In this document: in pieces, positions 32,051 through 40,559 of the stretch
Numbering within the stretch: the first letter of the stretch is position 1
Layout of the letters: each line of letters opens with the position of its first letter
Assembly: GCF_017357245.1 (NCBI RefSeq)
Contig: NZ_CP071612.1
Span: 3,957,501 to 4,021,500, forward strand
Origin: Rhizobium bangladeshense
GTDB taxonomy: Bacteria > Pseudomonadota > Alphaproteobacteria > Rhizobiales > Rhizobiaceae
Reading direction: 5' to 3'
Length of the DNA: 64,000 nucleotides
Program-made: the position numbers and the translations under genes
The notes under the pieces: model-generated
Told to the model about the DNA's origin: nothing
Databases searched by the model: none
Seen by the model: the letters and a program-made list of their open reading frames with translations, nothing else

Positions 32051-33799
32051 GTGCATCAGGAAGTAGGACTCATCGCGACGGTCGCCGTCAGTTTCGTTTT
32101 CGCGGCAGTCCTCGGTTATGGCGCCGACCGGTTGCGACTGCCGCCGCTCGTCGGCTATCTGATGGCCGGCATCCTGATGGGCCCGTTCACGCCGGGCTTC
32201 GTCGCCGACACCGCCCTTGCCGGGCAGCTCGCCGAAATGGGCGTCATCCTGCTGATGTTCGGCGTCGGCCTGCATTTTTCGGCCTCCGATCTGCTCGCTG
32301 TACGCGGTATCGCCGTGCCAGGTGCGATCGGCCGCATTTTCCTCGCCACATTGCTGGGCATAGGCCTCTGCAAGCTCTGGGGCTGGAGCCTTGGCGCCGG
32401 CATCGTCTTCGGACTCAGCCTTTCGGTGGCGAGTACGGTCGTGCTCCTGAAAGCGCTGGAGGAGCGCAATCTCGTCAATGCGCCAAGCGGGCGCGTCGCC
32501 GTCGGTTGGCTGATCGTCGAGGATCTGGCGATGGTACTGGCGCTGGTGCTGTTGCCGGCGCTGGCAGAGCTTCTCGGCGGCCACGCCGTCGATGCGACCA
32601 ATCACGGCCTCGGCGAGCTGCCGCTCGCCCTGACGATCGGGCTGACCTTGTTCAAGGTGCTGGCCTTCGCCGCCATGGCGATCTTCCTCGGCCCCCGTAT
32701 CGTGCCTTGGCTGCTGACCATGATCGCCCGCACCGGCTCGCGCGAACTCTTCACGCTGACGGTGCTGGCGATCGCGCTCGGCATCGCCTTCGGCTCGGCG
32801 GCGATTTTCGGCGTCTCCTTTGCGCTCGGTGCCTTTTTCGCCGGGGTCGTCATGAGCGAATCCCAGCTCAGCCACAGAGCGGCGGCCGATTCGCTGCCGT
32901 TGCAGAACGCCTTCTCCGTGCTGTTCTTCGTCTCCGTCGGCATGCTCTTCGATCCCTCGATTCTTGTGCGCCAGCCGCTGGCCGTGATCGGCGCCCTGGC
33001 GCTCGTCATCCTCGGCAAGGCCGTCATCACCTTCGCGATCGTCATGCTGCTGCGATATCCGATCGGCATGGGTTTGGCCCTGGCCGGCGGTCTTGCCCAG
33101 ATCGGCGAATTTTCCTTCATCCTCGCTGGCCTCGGCGTCTCGCTAGGGCTTCTGCCGCATGAAGGCCAGGATCTGATCCTTGCTGCAGCGATCCTGTCGA
33201 TCACACTCAACCCGATTGTGATCTTCGCGACCGAAGGCATGAGGAAATATATCCATTCGAACTGGCCCGTGCTCTTCGAAAGCTTCGGCAGAAAAAGGCA
33301 GAAGACGCTCGGCAAAGAGTTGGAAAAGATCAGAGCGCTCGGCGAGGAACGCGAACGCCAGCATCAGTTGAAGATGCAGCAGCTGATCGAAACCTTCCCG
33401 TTGTTTTCCCAGGTCGGCGAGGATGCGCAGGAAGAGCTGCTGCTGCTTTTCAAGGCGAGGTCGGCTCCACCCGGCGAACGTGTCATCCGTCGCGGCGACC
33501 GCGGCGACAGCATGTATTTCATTTCCTCAGGCGCGGTCGAAGTGCGGCTCGCCAGCGGAGCGATCCGCCTGGAACCGGGTTCCTTCTTCGGCGAAATGGC
33601 GCTGCTGAGCGGTGGAAGGCGCACGGCGGACGTCATCGCCGTCGACTTCTGCCAGTTCGAAGTGCTGGAGCGGCGCGATTTCAACATGTTCATGTCGCAC
33701 CACCCCAATCTGCGCGCCATCGTCAGCGAAATGGCGCAGAAACGCACGGAGATGAACGTGCTGCGCCAGCAATGGGAAAAATCAATGGATCTTTCCTGA
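32051..33799 (+). CDS. CPA2 cation:proton antiporter with cyclic-nucleotide-binding domain
   Basis: 582-residue membrane protein. The first 390 residues form the Kef/YbaL-type exchanger with about 12 segments (LPPLVGYLMAGILMGPFTPG, LSLSVASTVVLLKALEERN). Where KefB/KefC carry a TrkA-N domain, this one has a coiled linker (about 415-450) and a cyclic-nucleotide-binding domain: FFGEMALLSGGRRTADV is a good phosphate-binding cassette with its Arg. It may be a K+ or Na+/H+ exchanger gated by cAMP or a similar ligand. GTG at 32051 with GAGGG upstream is chosen; a TTG at 32003 is in frame. Confidence 0.9.
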   Translation: MHQEVGLIATVAVSFVFAAVLGYGADRLRLPPLVGYLMAGILMGPFTPGFVADTALAGQLAEMGVILLMFGVGLHFSASDLLAVRGIAVPGAIGRIFLATLLGIGLCKLWGWSLGAGIVFGLSLSVASTVVLLKALEERNLVNAPSGRVAVGWLIVEDLAMVLALVLLPALAELLGGHAVDATNHGLGELPLALTIGLTLFKVLAFAAMAIFLGPRIVPWLLTMIARTGSRELFTLTVLAIALGIAFGSAAIFGVSFALGAFFAGVVMSESQLSHRAAADSLPLQNAFSVLFFVSVGMLFDPSILVRQPLAVIGALALVILGKAVITFAIVMLLRYPIGMGLALAGGLAQIGEFSFILAGLGVSLGLLPHEGQDLILAAAILSITLNPIVIFATEGMRKYIHSNWPVLFESFGRKRQKTLGKELEKIRALGEERERQHQLKMQQLIETFPLFSQVGEDAQEELLLLFKARSAPPGERVIRRGDRGDSMYFISSGAVEVRLASGAIRLEPGSFFGEMALLSGGRRTADVIAVDFCQFEVLERRDFNMFMSHHPNLRAIVSEMAQKRTEMNVLRQQWEKSMDLS

Positions 33800-33812
33800 G
33801 GCGGTGATCGTC

Positions 33813-34103
33813 TCAACCCGCCGGCCAGTAGCCATCGGAGCGGAAATCATCCGGGATCGGGTCGAGCCGCGACAAGGTCTCGGCTGCGAAATCGATCTGC
33901 AGCGACAGGTATTTCAGGGACGCAACCATCGGCGCGCCGGTGACAAATTCGCGGACGCGGGACATGTGATAACCGCTCTCGTTGAGTCGCCGCGCCGCTT
34001 CCCGGCGCACGTCTTCCCTGCTCGGTCCCGGACCCGCTTCGGCCCGGTCATTCATTTGGACGGCTCGCCCAAGGCCGCCTTCGATCACTTTGAACATTCT
34101 CAT
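33813..34103 (-). CDS. Hypothetical protein
   Basis: 96 residues, no recognised family. MRMFKVIEGGLGR then a hydrophilic body containing SREDVRREAARRLNESGYH and ASLKYLSLQIDFAAETLSRL, likely helical and cytoplasmic. Start at ATG 34103 or 34097; GGGTGG lies just upstream. Converges with the antiporter gene, 13 bases apart. Confidence 0.75.
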   Translation of the reverse strand: MRMFKVIEGGLGRAVQMNDRAEAGPGPSREDVRREAARRLNESGYHMSRVREFVTGAPMVASLKYLSLQIDFAAETLSRLDPIPDDFRSDGYWPAG

Positions 34104-34298
34104 GCCACCCTGCACGTCGACGATACCAACCTTGCCGTAGAATGGCCGATTCGCAATCCTATGAAATCCGGGGAGGGGCAGCGACGCCTCGGTATCACAA
34201 AATTTTTAGACAGCGGTGGCACGAAGGACACGGGCAACCATTTACAGCGCCGCACATGGACCCTAAAGCTTTTTGCACCGCAACAGGAAAGGAATGGG

Positions 34299-34889
34299 AT
34301 GCTTCGCAGACTTTACGACTGGACCATGTCGCTGGCCTCGCGCAAATCGGCCGAAGTTTGGCTCGCCGTTATCGCCTTCGTGGAAAGCTCCGTCTTTCTC
34401 GTTCCCGCCGACGTACTTTTCCTGCCGATGGCGCTCGCCAAGCCGGAACGCTCCTATCGCTACGCTGTCGTGGCGACCTTGGCTTCTGTCCTCGGCGGTA
34501 TCGCCGGCTGGGCACTCGGTTATTACGCCTATGAGACGGTGGCCCGGCCGGTTCTCGAATTCTACGGCAAGCTCGACGCCTTTGAGCAGATGAAGGCGTA
34601 TGTCACCTACGAGACGATCCTCCTGCTGCTTATTACCTCAGGCCTCGCACATCTGCCGCCGATCAAGATCGTGACCATCCTGTCCGGCGTCATCCACGTC
34701 AACCTCGGTCTTTTCATCGTTTCGGCGATCGTGGCGCGCGGCGCGCGTTTCCTGTTCCTCGCCTGGCTGCTGCGCCGCTACGGCGAGCCCATCCGCCATT
34801 TCATCGAGAAGCGCCTCGGCCAGATCGTCGGCGTCGGTGCCGGTGCCCTGATCGTGCTATATGTCGGCTACCGCTCTTTCGCTCACTAG
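34299..34889 (+). CDS. YqaA family (SNARE-associated/DedA-like) membrane protein
   Basis: 196 residues of the VTT/DedA superfamily, probably a lipid or small-molecule transporter of the inner membrane. FVESSVFLVPADVLFLPMAL and GLAHLPPIKIVTILSGVI are the two conserved re-entrant regions. ATG 34299 with AGGAAAGG upstream; the upstream open frame is not coding. dsbB follows 20 bases on and is probably co-transcribed. Confidence 0.9.
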   Translation: MLRRLYDWTMSLASRKSAEVWLAVIAFVESSVFLVPADVLFLPMALAKPERSYRYAVVATLASVLGGIAGWALGYYAYETVARPVLEFYGKLDAFEQMKAYVTYETILLLLITSGLAHLPPIKIVTILSGVIHVNLGLFIVSAIVARGARFLFLAWLLRRYGEPIRHFIEKRLGQIVGVGAGALIVLYVGYRSFAH

Positions 34890-34909
34890 GACACTTGCGG
34901 AGTTCCGCC

Positions 34910-35425
34910 ATGACTGCCACCCCCTCGCCGCTCGCCCGCCCCGGCTTTACCTATTCCCTGCTGCTCGCCATCGGCATGGCGGCAGCAGTCGGCGCGGCGC
35001 TCGGCTTCCAATATATCGGCGGCTATATTCCCTGTGCGCTCTGCCTCTTGCAGCGCCAGCCCTATTATTATGCCATCCCGATCGCCATTATCGGCGCGGT
35101 CTCCTCGCTCGTCGGCCTGCCGAACTGGATCACCCGGGCGCTCATTCTCGCGGCCGGTGTCCTGATGCTGGTGACGGCTGGCATGGGCGTCTATCACGCC
35201 GGCGTGGAATGGCATTTCTGGCCAGGGCCGGCGACCTGCTCGACGACTGCAAACGGCATGACGAGCAATGCCGGCGATCTGCTGACCGAACTCAATGCGA
35301 TCAAAGGCCCATCCTGCACCGATGCAGCGCTGAGAGTGCTTGGCCTGTCTTTTGCAGGCTGGAACGTGATCGCAGGCATTCTGCTCTCAGCTTTCGCCTT
35401 CGTCGGCGTCCGCAAATCTGCCTGA
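34910..35425 (+). CDS. dsbB: Disulfide bond formation protein DsbB
   Basis: Re-oxidises DsbA by passing electrons to quinone. 171 residues, four membrane segments. First redox pair in CALCLLQRQPYY, second pair spread over PATCSTTANG and PSCTDA. ATG 34910 has GGAG seven bases before it. No dsbA is in the window. Confidence 0.92.
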   Translation: MTATPSPLARPGFTYSLLLAIGMAAAVGAALGFQYIGGYIPCALCLLQRQPYYYAIPIAIIGAVSSLVGLPNWITRALILAAGVLMLVTAGMGVYHAGVEWHFWPGPATCSTTANGMTSNAGDLLTELNAIKGPSCTDAALRVLGLSFAGWNVIAGILLSAFAFVGVRKSA

Positions 35426-35436
35426 GGCGAGCCCTA

Positions 35437-35994
35437 TCAGGGCTGCAGTTCGGTATCCCAGTAGAGATAGTCGAGCCAGCTTTCATGCAGATAGTTGGGC
35501 GGAAACAGCCGGCCGTTATTATGGAGATCCTGCACCGTTGGCTGGTAGGGCTTTTGCGCCGGGAACATGCCCGCCTGCTTCGGAAGTTTGCTGCCCTTGC
35601 GCAGATTGCAGGGCGAGCAGGCTGCCACGACATTCTCCCAGGTCGTCTCGCCGCCATGGGCGCGCGGGATGACGTGATCGAAGGTCAGATCGTCGTGAGA
35701 GCCGCAATACTGGCACTCGAACCGGTCGCGAAGGAAGACGTTGAACCGGGTAAAGGCGGGATTGCGGGACGGCTGAACGTAAGTCTTCAGGCACACGACA
35801 CTCGGAAGCCGCATCGAAAAGCTCGGTGAGGAAACCGAATGTTCATATTCCGCGATGATATTCACACGGTCGAGAAACACCGCCTTGATCGCGTCCTGCC
35901 AGGACCAAAGCGACAAGGGGTAATAACTCAGCGGCCGGTAGTCGGCGTTCAGGACGAGCGCCGGCAGGGCCTGCGGGGAGACTGCAATCGTCAA
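35437..35994 (-). CDS. HNH endonuclease
   Basis: 185 residues. The HNH fold is complete: CQYCG zinc pair, DHVIPRAHGG catalytic His region, ENVVAACSPCNLRKG with the second zinc pair. The start is TTG at 35994, supported by AGGAGA five bases upstream and by the family N-terminus TIAVSPQALPALVLNADYRPL. This stand-alone type is chromosomal in most alphaproteobacteria, so it is not itself a sign of a mobile element; role unknown. Confidence 0.92.
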   Translation of the reverse strand: MTIAVSPQALPALVLNADYRPLSYYPLSLWSWQDAIKAVFLDRVNIIAEYEHSVSSPSFSMRLPSVVCLKTYVQPSRNPAFTRFNVFLRDRFECQYCGSHDDLTFDHVIPRAHGGETTWENVVAACSPCNLRKGSKLPKQAGMFPAQKPYQPTVQDLHNNGRLFPPNYLHESWLDYLYWDTELQP

Positions 35995-36105
35995 GGGACT
36001 CTCCTGATCGATTCGGCATCTGCACCTGTATATTAGGCCGGTTGTTACAGGATTGTGAAGTCCAATAAATTCAGAGGATAAAGGCAATTTGAAGAGCGTG
36101 GCCGA

Positions 36106-36798
36106 TCAGCCGATCGGCAATAGGTCGCGTCGCATTTTCACGGCGTAATAGGCCCAGAAAAGCCGGGCGGCCACCGAGCGCCACGGCGACCAGATCTCGG
36201 AAAGCTTCGCAAGCGCCTTTGCCTGCGGCCGCGCCGCAAGTCCAAGCGCGGCGCCGACGGCGTTCTGCAGCGCGACGTCGCCGGCCGGGAAGACGTCGGC
36301 ATGGCCGCCGCAGAACATCAGATAGACCTCCGCCGTCCACGGGCCGACGCCCTTCAGCGCCGTCAACTCGCCAAGCGCTTCATGCGGCGGCTTCAGGCAG
36401 AGTGCGGAAAGATCGAGACGACCGGAGGCAACGGCTTCAGCGACCCGCGACAGCGTGTCGGCCTTGGCGCGCGACAGACCGAATTGCCGCCATGCATCGG
36501 GGGCAAGCAGCACGTAACCTTCAGCCGTCAGCGGCCCGTCCGCAGGCAGCATGCGGCGCCAGATCGCCTCGGCGCTGGCGCGCGAAACCATTTGCGAGAC
36601 GATGATATGGGCAAGGCCGGCAAAACCCGGTTCGCGCAGCCGCAGTGGAAGAGGCCCCGCATCCGCGGCGATCGGGGAAAGGCGCGGGTCGAGGCGCAGC
36701 AGCGCTTCGAGCCCCAGCCTGACGTCATGGTCGTTGCGGATGATCTGCACCCGTCCTCCCAGTGGTTCGAAACTGAAATCCGTGGCAGAAGAAAGCAT
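36106..36798 (-). CDS. DNA-3-methyladenine glycosylase II family
   Basis: Removes alkylated bases in base-excision repair. 230 residues with the helix-hairpin-helix LKGVGPWTAEVYLMF and the catalytic Asp in FPAGDVAL. It is an AlkA relative without the Ada fusion. The start is ATG 36798 or GTG 36804; ATG 36798 shares two bases with the ATG of gluQRS on the other strand. Confidence 0.92.
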   Translation of the reverse strand: MLSSATDFSFEPLGGRVQIIRNDHDVRLGLEALLRLDPRLSPIAADAGPLPLRLREPGFAGLAHIIVSQMVSRASAEAIWRRMLPADGPLTAEGYVLLAPDAWRQFGLSRAKADTLSRVAEAVASGRLDLSALCLKPPHEALGELTALKGVGPWTAEVYLMFCGGHADVFPAGDVALQNAVGAALGLAARPQAKALAKLSEIWSPWRSVAARLFWAYYAVKMRRDLLPIG

Positions 36799-37678
36799 GA
36801 CCACGAGCGAGCGTCAAAAACCTGTCTTTCGTTTTGCTCCGAGCCCCAACGGATCGCTGCATCTCGGCCATGCGCTTTCAGCCATCTTGAACCGCGACAT
36901 GGCTGAAAGCGCAAAGGGCCGCCTGCTGCTGCGCATCGAGGATATCGACCAGACGCGCTGCACCCCTGAATTCGAGGCCGGCATCCTGAGGGACCTCGAT
37001 TGGCTTGAAATCGATTGGGAAAGCCCGGTGCGGCGCCAGTCGGAACATTTCCCCGAATATCAGGCAGCGCTCCACGCGCTGATCGAGCGCGGCTTGGTCT
37101 ATCCGGCCTTCCTGACACGCGGCGAGGTGAAGGCGCGCGTCTCCGCCTACGAAGCAACGGGGCAATCCTGGCCGCGCGATCCCGACGGCACGCCGCATTA
37201 TCCGCCGGTTGATCGCGAGCGGCCGGAGACCGAATGGCGCGATATCGTATCCTCCGGGAAAAAGCACGCCTGGAGGCTCGATATGCGCAGGGCGCTCGAC
37301 CTGATCGGCGAACTGCTGTTCTGGACGGAAACCGGCGACGGCAGGACGGGCGAAATCGCCGCCGAACCCGAGGTCTGGGGAGACGTCATCCTGTCGCGCT
37401 CGGATGCCCCCTCCAGCTACCATCTTTCGGTGGTCGTCGACGATGCGCTGCAGGGCGTCACCCATGTCGTGCGCGGGCTTGACCTCTTCCACGCTACATC
37501 GGTGCACCGGCTGCTGCAGGTGCTGCTCGGCCTGCCCCAGCCCCTCTACCACCACCATCGTCTCATTCTCGACGCCGATGGCCGCAAGCTGTCGAAAAGC
37601 GAAGGTGACAGCGGCCTTGCCGAATTGCGTGCCCGGGGCATGTCAGGGGCCGATATTCGCCGCCTTGTCGGGCTCTGA
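36797..37678 (+). CDS. gluQRS: Glutamyl-Q tRNA(Asp) synthetase
   Basis: Attaches glutamate to queuosine in tRNA(Asp). 293 residues: a GluRS catalytic domain without the anticodon-binding part, the hallmark of GluQRS. HIGH motif as SLHLGHA, KMSKS motif as RKLSKSEGD. ATG 36797 with AGAAGAAAG upstream. Its 3' end overlaps the convergent BrkB-type gene by 36 bases. Confidence 0.95.
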   Translation: MTTSERQKPVFRFAPSPNGSLHLGHALSAILNRDMAESAKGRLLLRIEDIDQTRCTPEFEAGILRDLDWLEIDWESPVRRQSEHFPEYQAALHALIERGLVYPAFLTRGEVKARVSAYEATGQSWPRDPDGTPHYPPVDRERPETEWRDIVSSGKKHAWRLDMRRALDLIGELLFWTETGDGRTGEIAAEPEVWGDVILSRSDAPSSYHLSVVVDDALQGVTHVVRGLDLFHATSVHRLLQVLLGLPQPLYHHHRLILDADGRKLSKSEGDSGLAELRARGMSGADIRRLVGL

Positions 37679-38566
37679 CCGTCGCTCGACACGCTCTCTG
37701 CCGACGATCGAAAGTGTATGGGAGAACATCCGGAAGACGCGGAACTTGATCAGCGCCGCGTTGATCTCCGCACCAATGATGAAGATGACACCGACCATGT
37801 AGAGAAAGATCAGCACGATCATAACCGAGGCGAGACCGGCATACGTGGCTGTATAGTTGGCAAAGGTCGCGAGATAATAGGCAAAGATCAGCGCACCGGC
37901 GAGCCAGAGAAGCAGCGTCAGCAAGACGCCCGGAATAACGTCGAAGACCCGCCGCTTGCCTGATGGCAGCCAGAGATGCACGACGAGCAGCCCGACGGTG
38001 AGCACGACGAGCGTGCCGTAGACGCGCCAGCTGAAGACGATGTCGAGCGTATCGGCAAACAGCGGAAACCAGCCGCGCGCATAATCGAGGGCCAGCGGCA
38101 GGGCAACGAGGAGGATGCTGATCGCGGCGAAGATGATGACGGCGATCAGCACGTAGCCCAGGCTTGCGAGGCGGGTGAAATACCAAGGCCGCGTCTCCTG
38201 CACCCTGTACGCGCGGTTGAGCGAGATGCGCAACGCCTCGACGCCGTTCGAGGCGAAATAGGCGGCGGCCAGCACCGAAATTGTAAGCAGCCCGCCGCGA
38301 GGAATGGTCAAAACCTGCAGCACCTGGTCAGCGAGAGGCTTGGCGATCGCCTCGGGCCAGGTGTCGAAGATCAGATGGATGGCAGTCGAGGAAAACTGAT
38401 CGGCGCCGAGGAAGCTGGCAAGCGCCGTGCCGAAGATCAGGAAGGGGAAAACCGCAAGCAGGCTCGAGAGCGCCACGTGGCTGGCCATCGCAAAGCCGTC
38501 ATCCTCCACCATATGACAGATCGCGTCATAGACCACGTCGTATATCGTGCGCAGCGCCTTCGGCAT
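37643..38566 (-). CDS. YihY/BrkB family inner-membrane protein
   Basis: 307 residues, about six membrane segments (ASHVALSSLLAVFPFLIFGTAL, TVGLLVVHLWLP). Family once described as ribonuclease BN or a serum-resistance factor; true function not settled. ATG 38566 has GGAG six bases upstream. Overlaps the end of gluQRS tail to tail and diverges from the SDR gene. Confidence 0.92.
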   Translation of the reverse strand: MPKALRTIYDVVYDAICHMVEDDGFAMASHVALSSLLAVFPFLIFGTALASFLGADQFSSTAIHLIFDTWPEAIAKPLADQVLQVLTIPRGGLLTISVLAAAYFASNGVEALRISLNRAYRVQETRPWYFTRLASLGYVLIAVIIFAAISILLVALPLALDYARGWFPLFADTLDIVFSWRVYGTLVVLTVGLLVVHLWLPSGKRRVFDVIPGVLLTLLLWLAGALIFAYYLATFANYTATYAGLASVMIVLIFLYMVGVIFIIGAEINAALIKFRVFRMFSHTLSIVGRERVERRSEPDKAANIGP

Positions 38567-38642
38567 TCCGTCTCCGGTTTTCCAGATTGTGTCGTTTGGC
38601 CGAATATGGGAAACGAGTCTCATTTTGTACAGGAATCATTCC

Positions 38643-39476
38643 ATGGCGGAACAGCCTACAATCGTCGTCACCGGCTGTTCCTCCGGCATCGGCGCCTACT
38701 GCGCCCGAGCGCTGAAAGCTGATGGCTGGCGCGTCTTTGCAACGGTGCGCAATGCGGATGATCTGCCCGCACTGGAAGCCGACGGCATCGAAGCCTTCGT
38801 GATGGATTATGCCAGGGTCGAAACCATCTCCGGTCTGGTGGCCACGGTCCTCCACCGCAGCGGCGGCCGCATCGACGCGCTGTTCAACAACGGCGCCTAT
38901 GGCCAGCCTGGTGCCGTCGAGGATCTCTCAACGGCGGCGCTGCGTGCGCAGTTCGAGGCGAATTTCTTCGGCTGGCACGAATTGACGCGGCAGGTCCTTC
39001 CCTCCATGCGCAAGCATGGTCACGGACGGATCGTGCAATGCTCCTCCATTCTCGGCCTGGTTCCCTACCGCTATCGCGGTGCCTACACCGCCTCGAAATT
39101 TGCGCTGGAGGGCCTCAGCATCACCATGCGCATGGAACTCCATGGCAGCGGCGTCCATGTGAGCCTGATCGAACCCGGGCCGATCGCCACGCGCTTTACC
39201 GCCAATGCGCTCGCAAAGTTCAAGGAAAACATCGACATCGGGAATTCGCCGCACGCAGCCGATTATACCAGACAGTTGGCGAGGCTTGACGGCTCGGGGC
39301 CGGTCAACCGCCATAAACTTGGCCCGGACGCGGTCTATTCGGTATTGAAACACGCATTGAACTCGAAAAAACCAAGGCCACATTATCCTGTAACGACTCC
39401 GGCTAAACAGGGCATGCTCCTGAAGCGGCTGCTTCCGGCGGACCTCTTCTACAATCTGATGCGCTGGACCGATTGA
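38643..39476 (+). CDS. Short-chain dehydrogenase/reductase
   Basis: 277-residue NAD(P)-dependent oxidoreductase. Cofactor motif TGCSSGIGAYCAR, catalytic Ser in QCSSILG and YTASK. ATG 38643 with AGGA upstream. Substrate unknown. Probably co-transcribed with the small HIG1-like gene 18 bases on. Confidence 0.93.
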   Translation: MAEQPTIVVTGCSSGIGAYCARALKADGWRVFATVRNADDLPALEADGIEAFVMDYARVETISGLVATVLHRSGGRIDALFNNGAYGQPGAVEDLSTAALRAQFEANFFGWHELTRQVLPSMRKHGHGRIVQCSSILGLVPYRYRGAYTASKFALEGLSITMRMELHGSGVHVSLIEPGPIATRFTANALAKFKENIDIGNSPHAADYTRQLARLDGSGPVNRHKLGPDAVYSVLKHALNSKKPRPHYPVTTPAKQGMLLKRLLPADLFYNLMRWTD

Positions 39477-39494
39477 CCGAGAAAGTTGAATGCC

Positions 39495-39698
39495 ATGTCC
39501 ACGGCCACCTATATCCTTGCGATCATCGTCATGGGCCTCGTCGCCCTGGTCCTGATCCGCGGCCTCTTCAACATGATGAAGGGCGGCGATGCCAACCTCT
39601 CCAACAAGCTGATGCAGCTTCGCGTCCTGTTGCAGGCAATCGCCGTCGTCCTGATCATGCTGACACTATGGTTCACCGGCGGCGGCCGTCCGACCTGA
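39495..39698 (+). CDS. Twin-transmembrane protein, HIG1-like
   Basis: 67 residues with two membrane helices (ATYILAIIVMGLVALVLIRGLF and LLQAIAVVLIMLTLWFTGG) joined by a GGDANLSNKLMQLRV loop, the layout of the HIG1 domain. Mitochondrial relatives associate with respiratory complexes; the bacterial role is not established. Confidence 0.88.
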   Translation: MSTATYILAIIVMGLVALVLIRGLFNMMKGGDANLSNKLMQLRVLLQAIAVVLIMLTLWFTGGGRPT

Positions 39699-39813
39699 CG
39701 GAAAACCATGGAGTGGTGGGTTGATGACGAAGTGGAATGACAGAGGAGACGTGGATGCCAGATGAGGTGTCTCTTCAGTCAGCATCAAGCTTGGCGAAAA
39801 GGCCAAATCCACT

Positions 39814-39905
39814 CTCCGTCATCCTCGGCCTTGAGCCGAGTATCCATTCCACGGCTGCTGATGGATTCGGTGTGGGTGCTCCGGTCAAGCCCGAGCATGA
39901 GGGAG
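39814..39905. repeat. Intergenic imperfect inverted repeat (rhizobial palindromic element)
   Basis: Two 37-base arms, 39814-39850 and 39869-39905, match in about three quarters of positions when one is reversed and complemented; an 18-base loop separates them. Each arm has its own small hairpin, e.g. CTCGGC-CTTGA-GCCGAG. The style (tcatcctcgg...ttgag/ccgag) resembles repeats scattered through rhizobial chromosomes. Confidence 0.6.
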
Positions 39906-39948
39906 GTTGGGGTGGTGCTACAATCCTCCCGCCAGCAGGCGGTGCTGC

Positions 39949-40527
39949 ATGGTAAAACTCAACAAGATCTACACCAAGACGGGCGACGACGGTACGACCG
40001 GGCTGGCTTCCGGTGGACGCCGAAGGAAGGACGACCTGCGCGTCGAGGCCTACGGCACGATCGACGAGGCCAATTCCGCGATAGGCGTGGCGCGGCTTTA
40101 CACGACAGGATTGCCCGAGCTTGACGCGATGCTGATGTCGATCCAGAACGATCTCTTCGACCTCGGCGCCGATCTTGCCACTCCCGACACGGGCGCCCCC
40201 CCGGCCTATGAGCCTTTACGGATCGTCGAGACTCAGGTCGCGAGGATCGAGCGCGATATCGATCGGCTAAACTCCGATCTGGATCCGTTGAAATCCTTCA
40301 TCCTGCCGGGTGGCAGCCCGGCCGCCGCACATCTGCATCTGGCCCGCACGACCGCACGCCGGGCCGAGCGCCTCATGGTGACGCTTGCACGCAGAGACGG
40401 TGAAATCGTCGGCGAGCAAGCGATGAAATATATCAATCGGCTCTCGGATTTTCTCTTCGTCGCGGCCCGTCACGCAAATGACCGAGGTCGTGCGGATGTG
40501 CTTTGGGTTCCGGGAAAAAACCGATAG
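39949..40527 (+). CDS. Cob(I)yrinic acid a,c-diamide adenosyltransferase (PduO type)
   Basis: Adds the adenosyl group to cobalamin, giving the cofactor of methylmalonyl-CoA mutase and others. 192 residues. N-terminal YTKTGDDGTTGL and RVEAYGTIDEANSAIG are the ATP/corrinoid signatures; C-terminal NRLSDFLFVAARHAN is typical. ATG 39949 with AGGCGG upstream. Rhomboid gene follows 32 bases on. Confidence 0.96.
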   Translation: MVKLNKIYTKTGDDGTTGLASGGRRRKDDLRVEAYGTIDEANSAIGVARLYTTGLPELDAMLMSIQNDLFDLGADLATPDTGAPPAYEPLRIVETQVARIERDIDRLNSDLDPLKSFILPGGSPAAAHLHLARTTARRAERLMVTLARRDGEIVGEQAMKYINRLSDFLFVAARHANDRGRADVLWVPGKNR

Positions 40528-40559
40528 GTTTGCCGCGATCACGATCGCCGGGGGGCCTT

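Noticed and set aside
35437..35994. HNH nuclease as a sign of a phage or defence island
   Set aside because: No other mobile or defence genes; base composition and neighbours are ordinary core chromosome.
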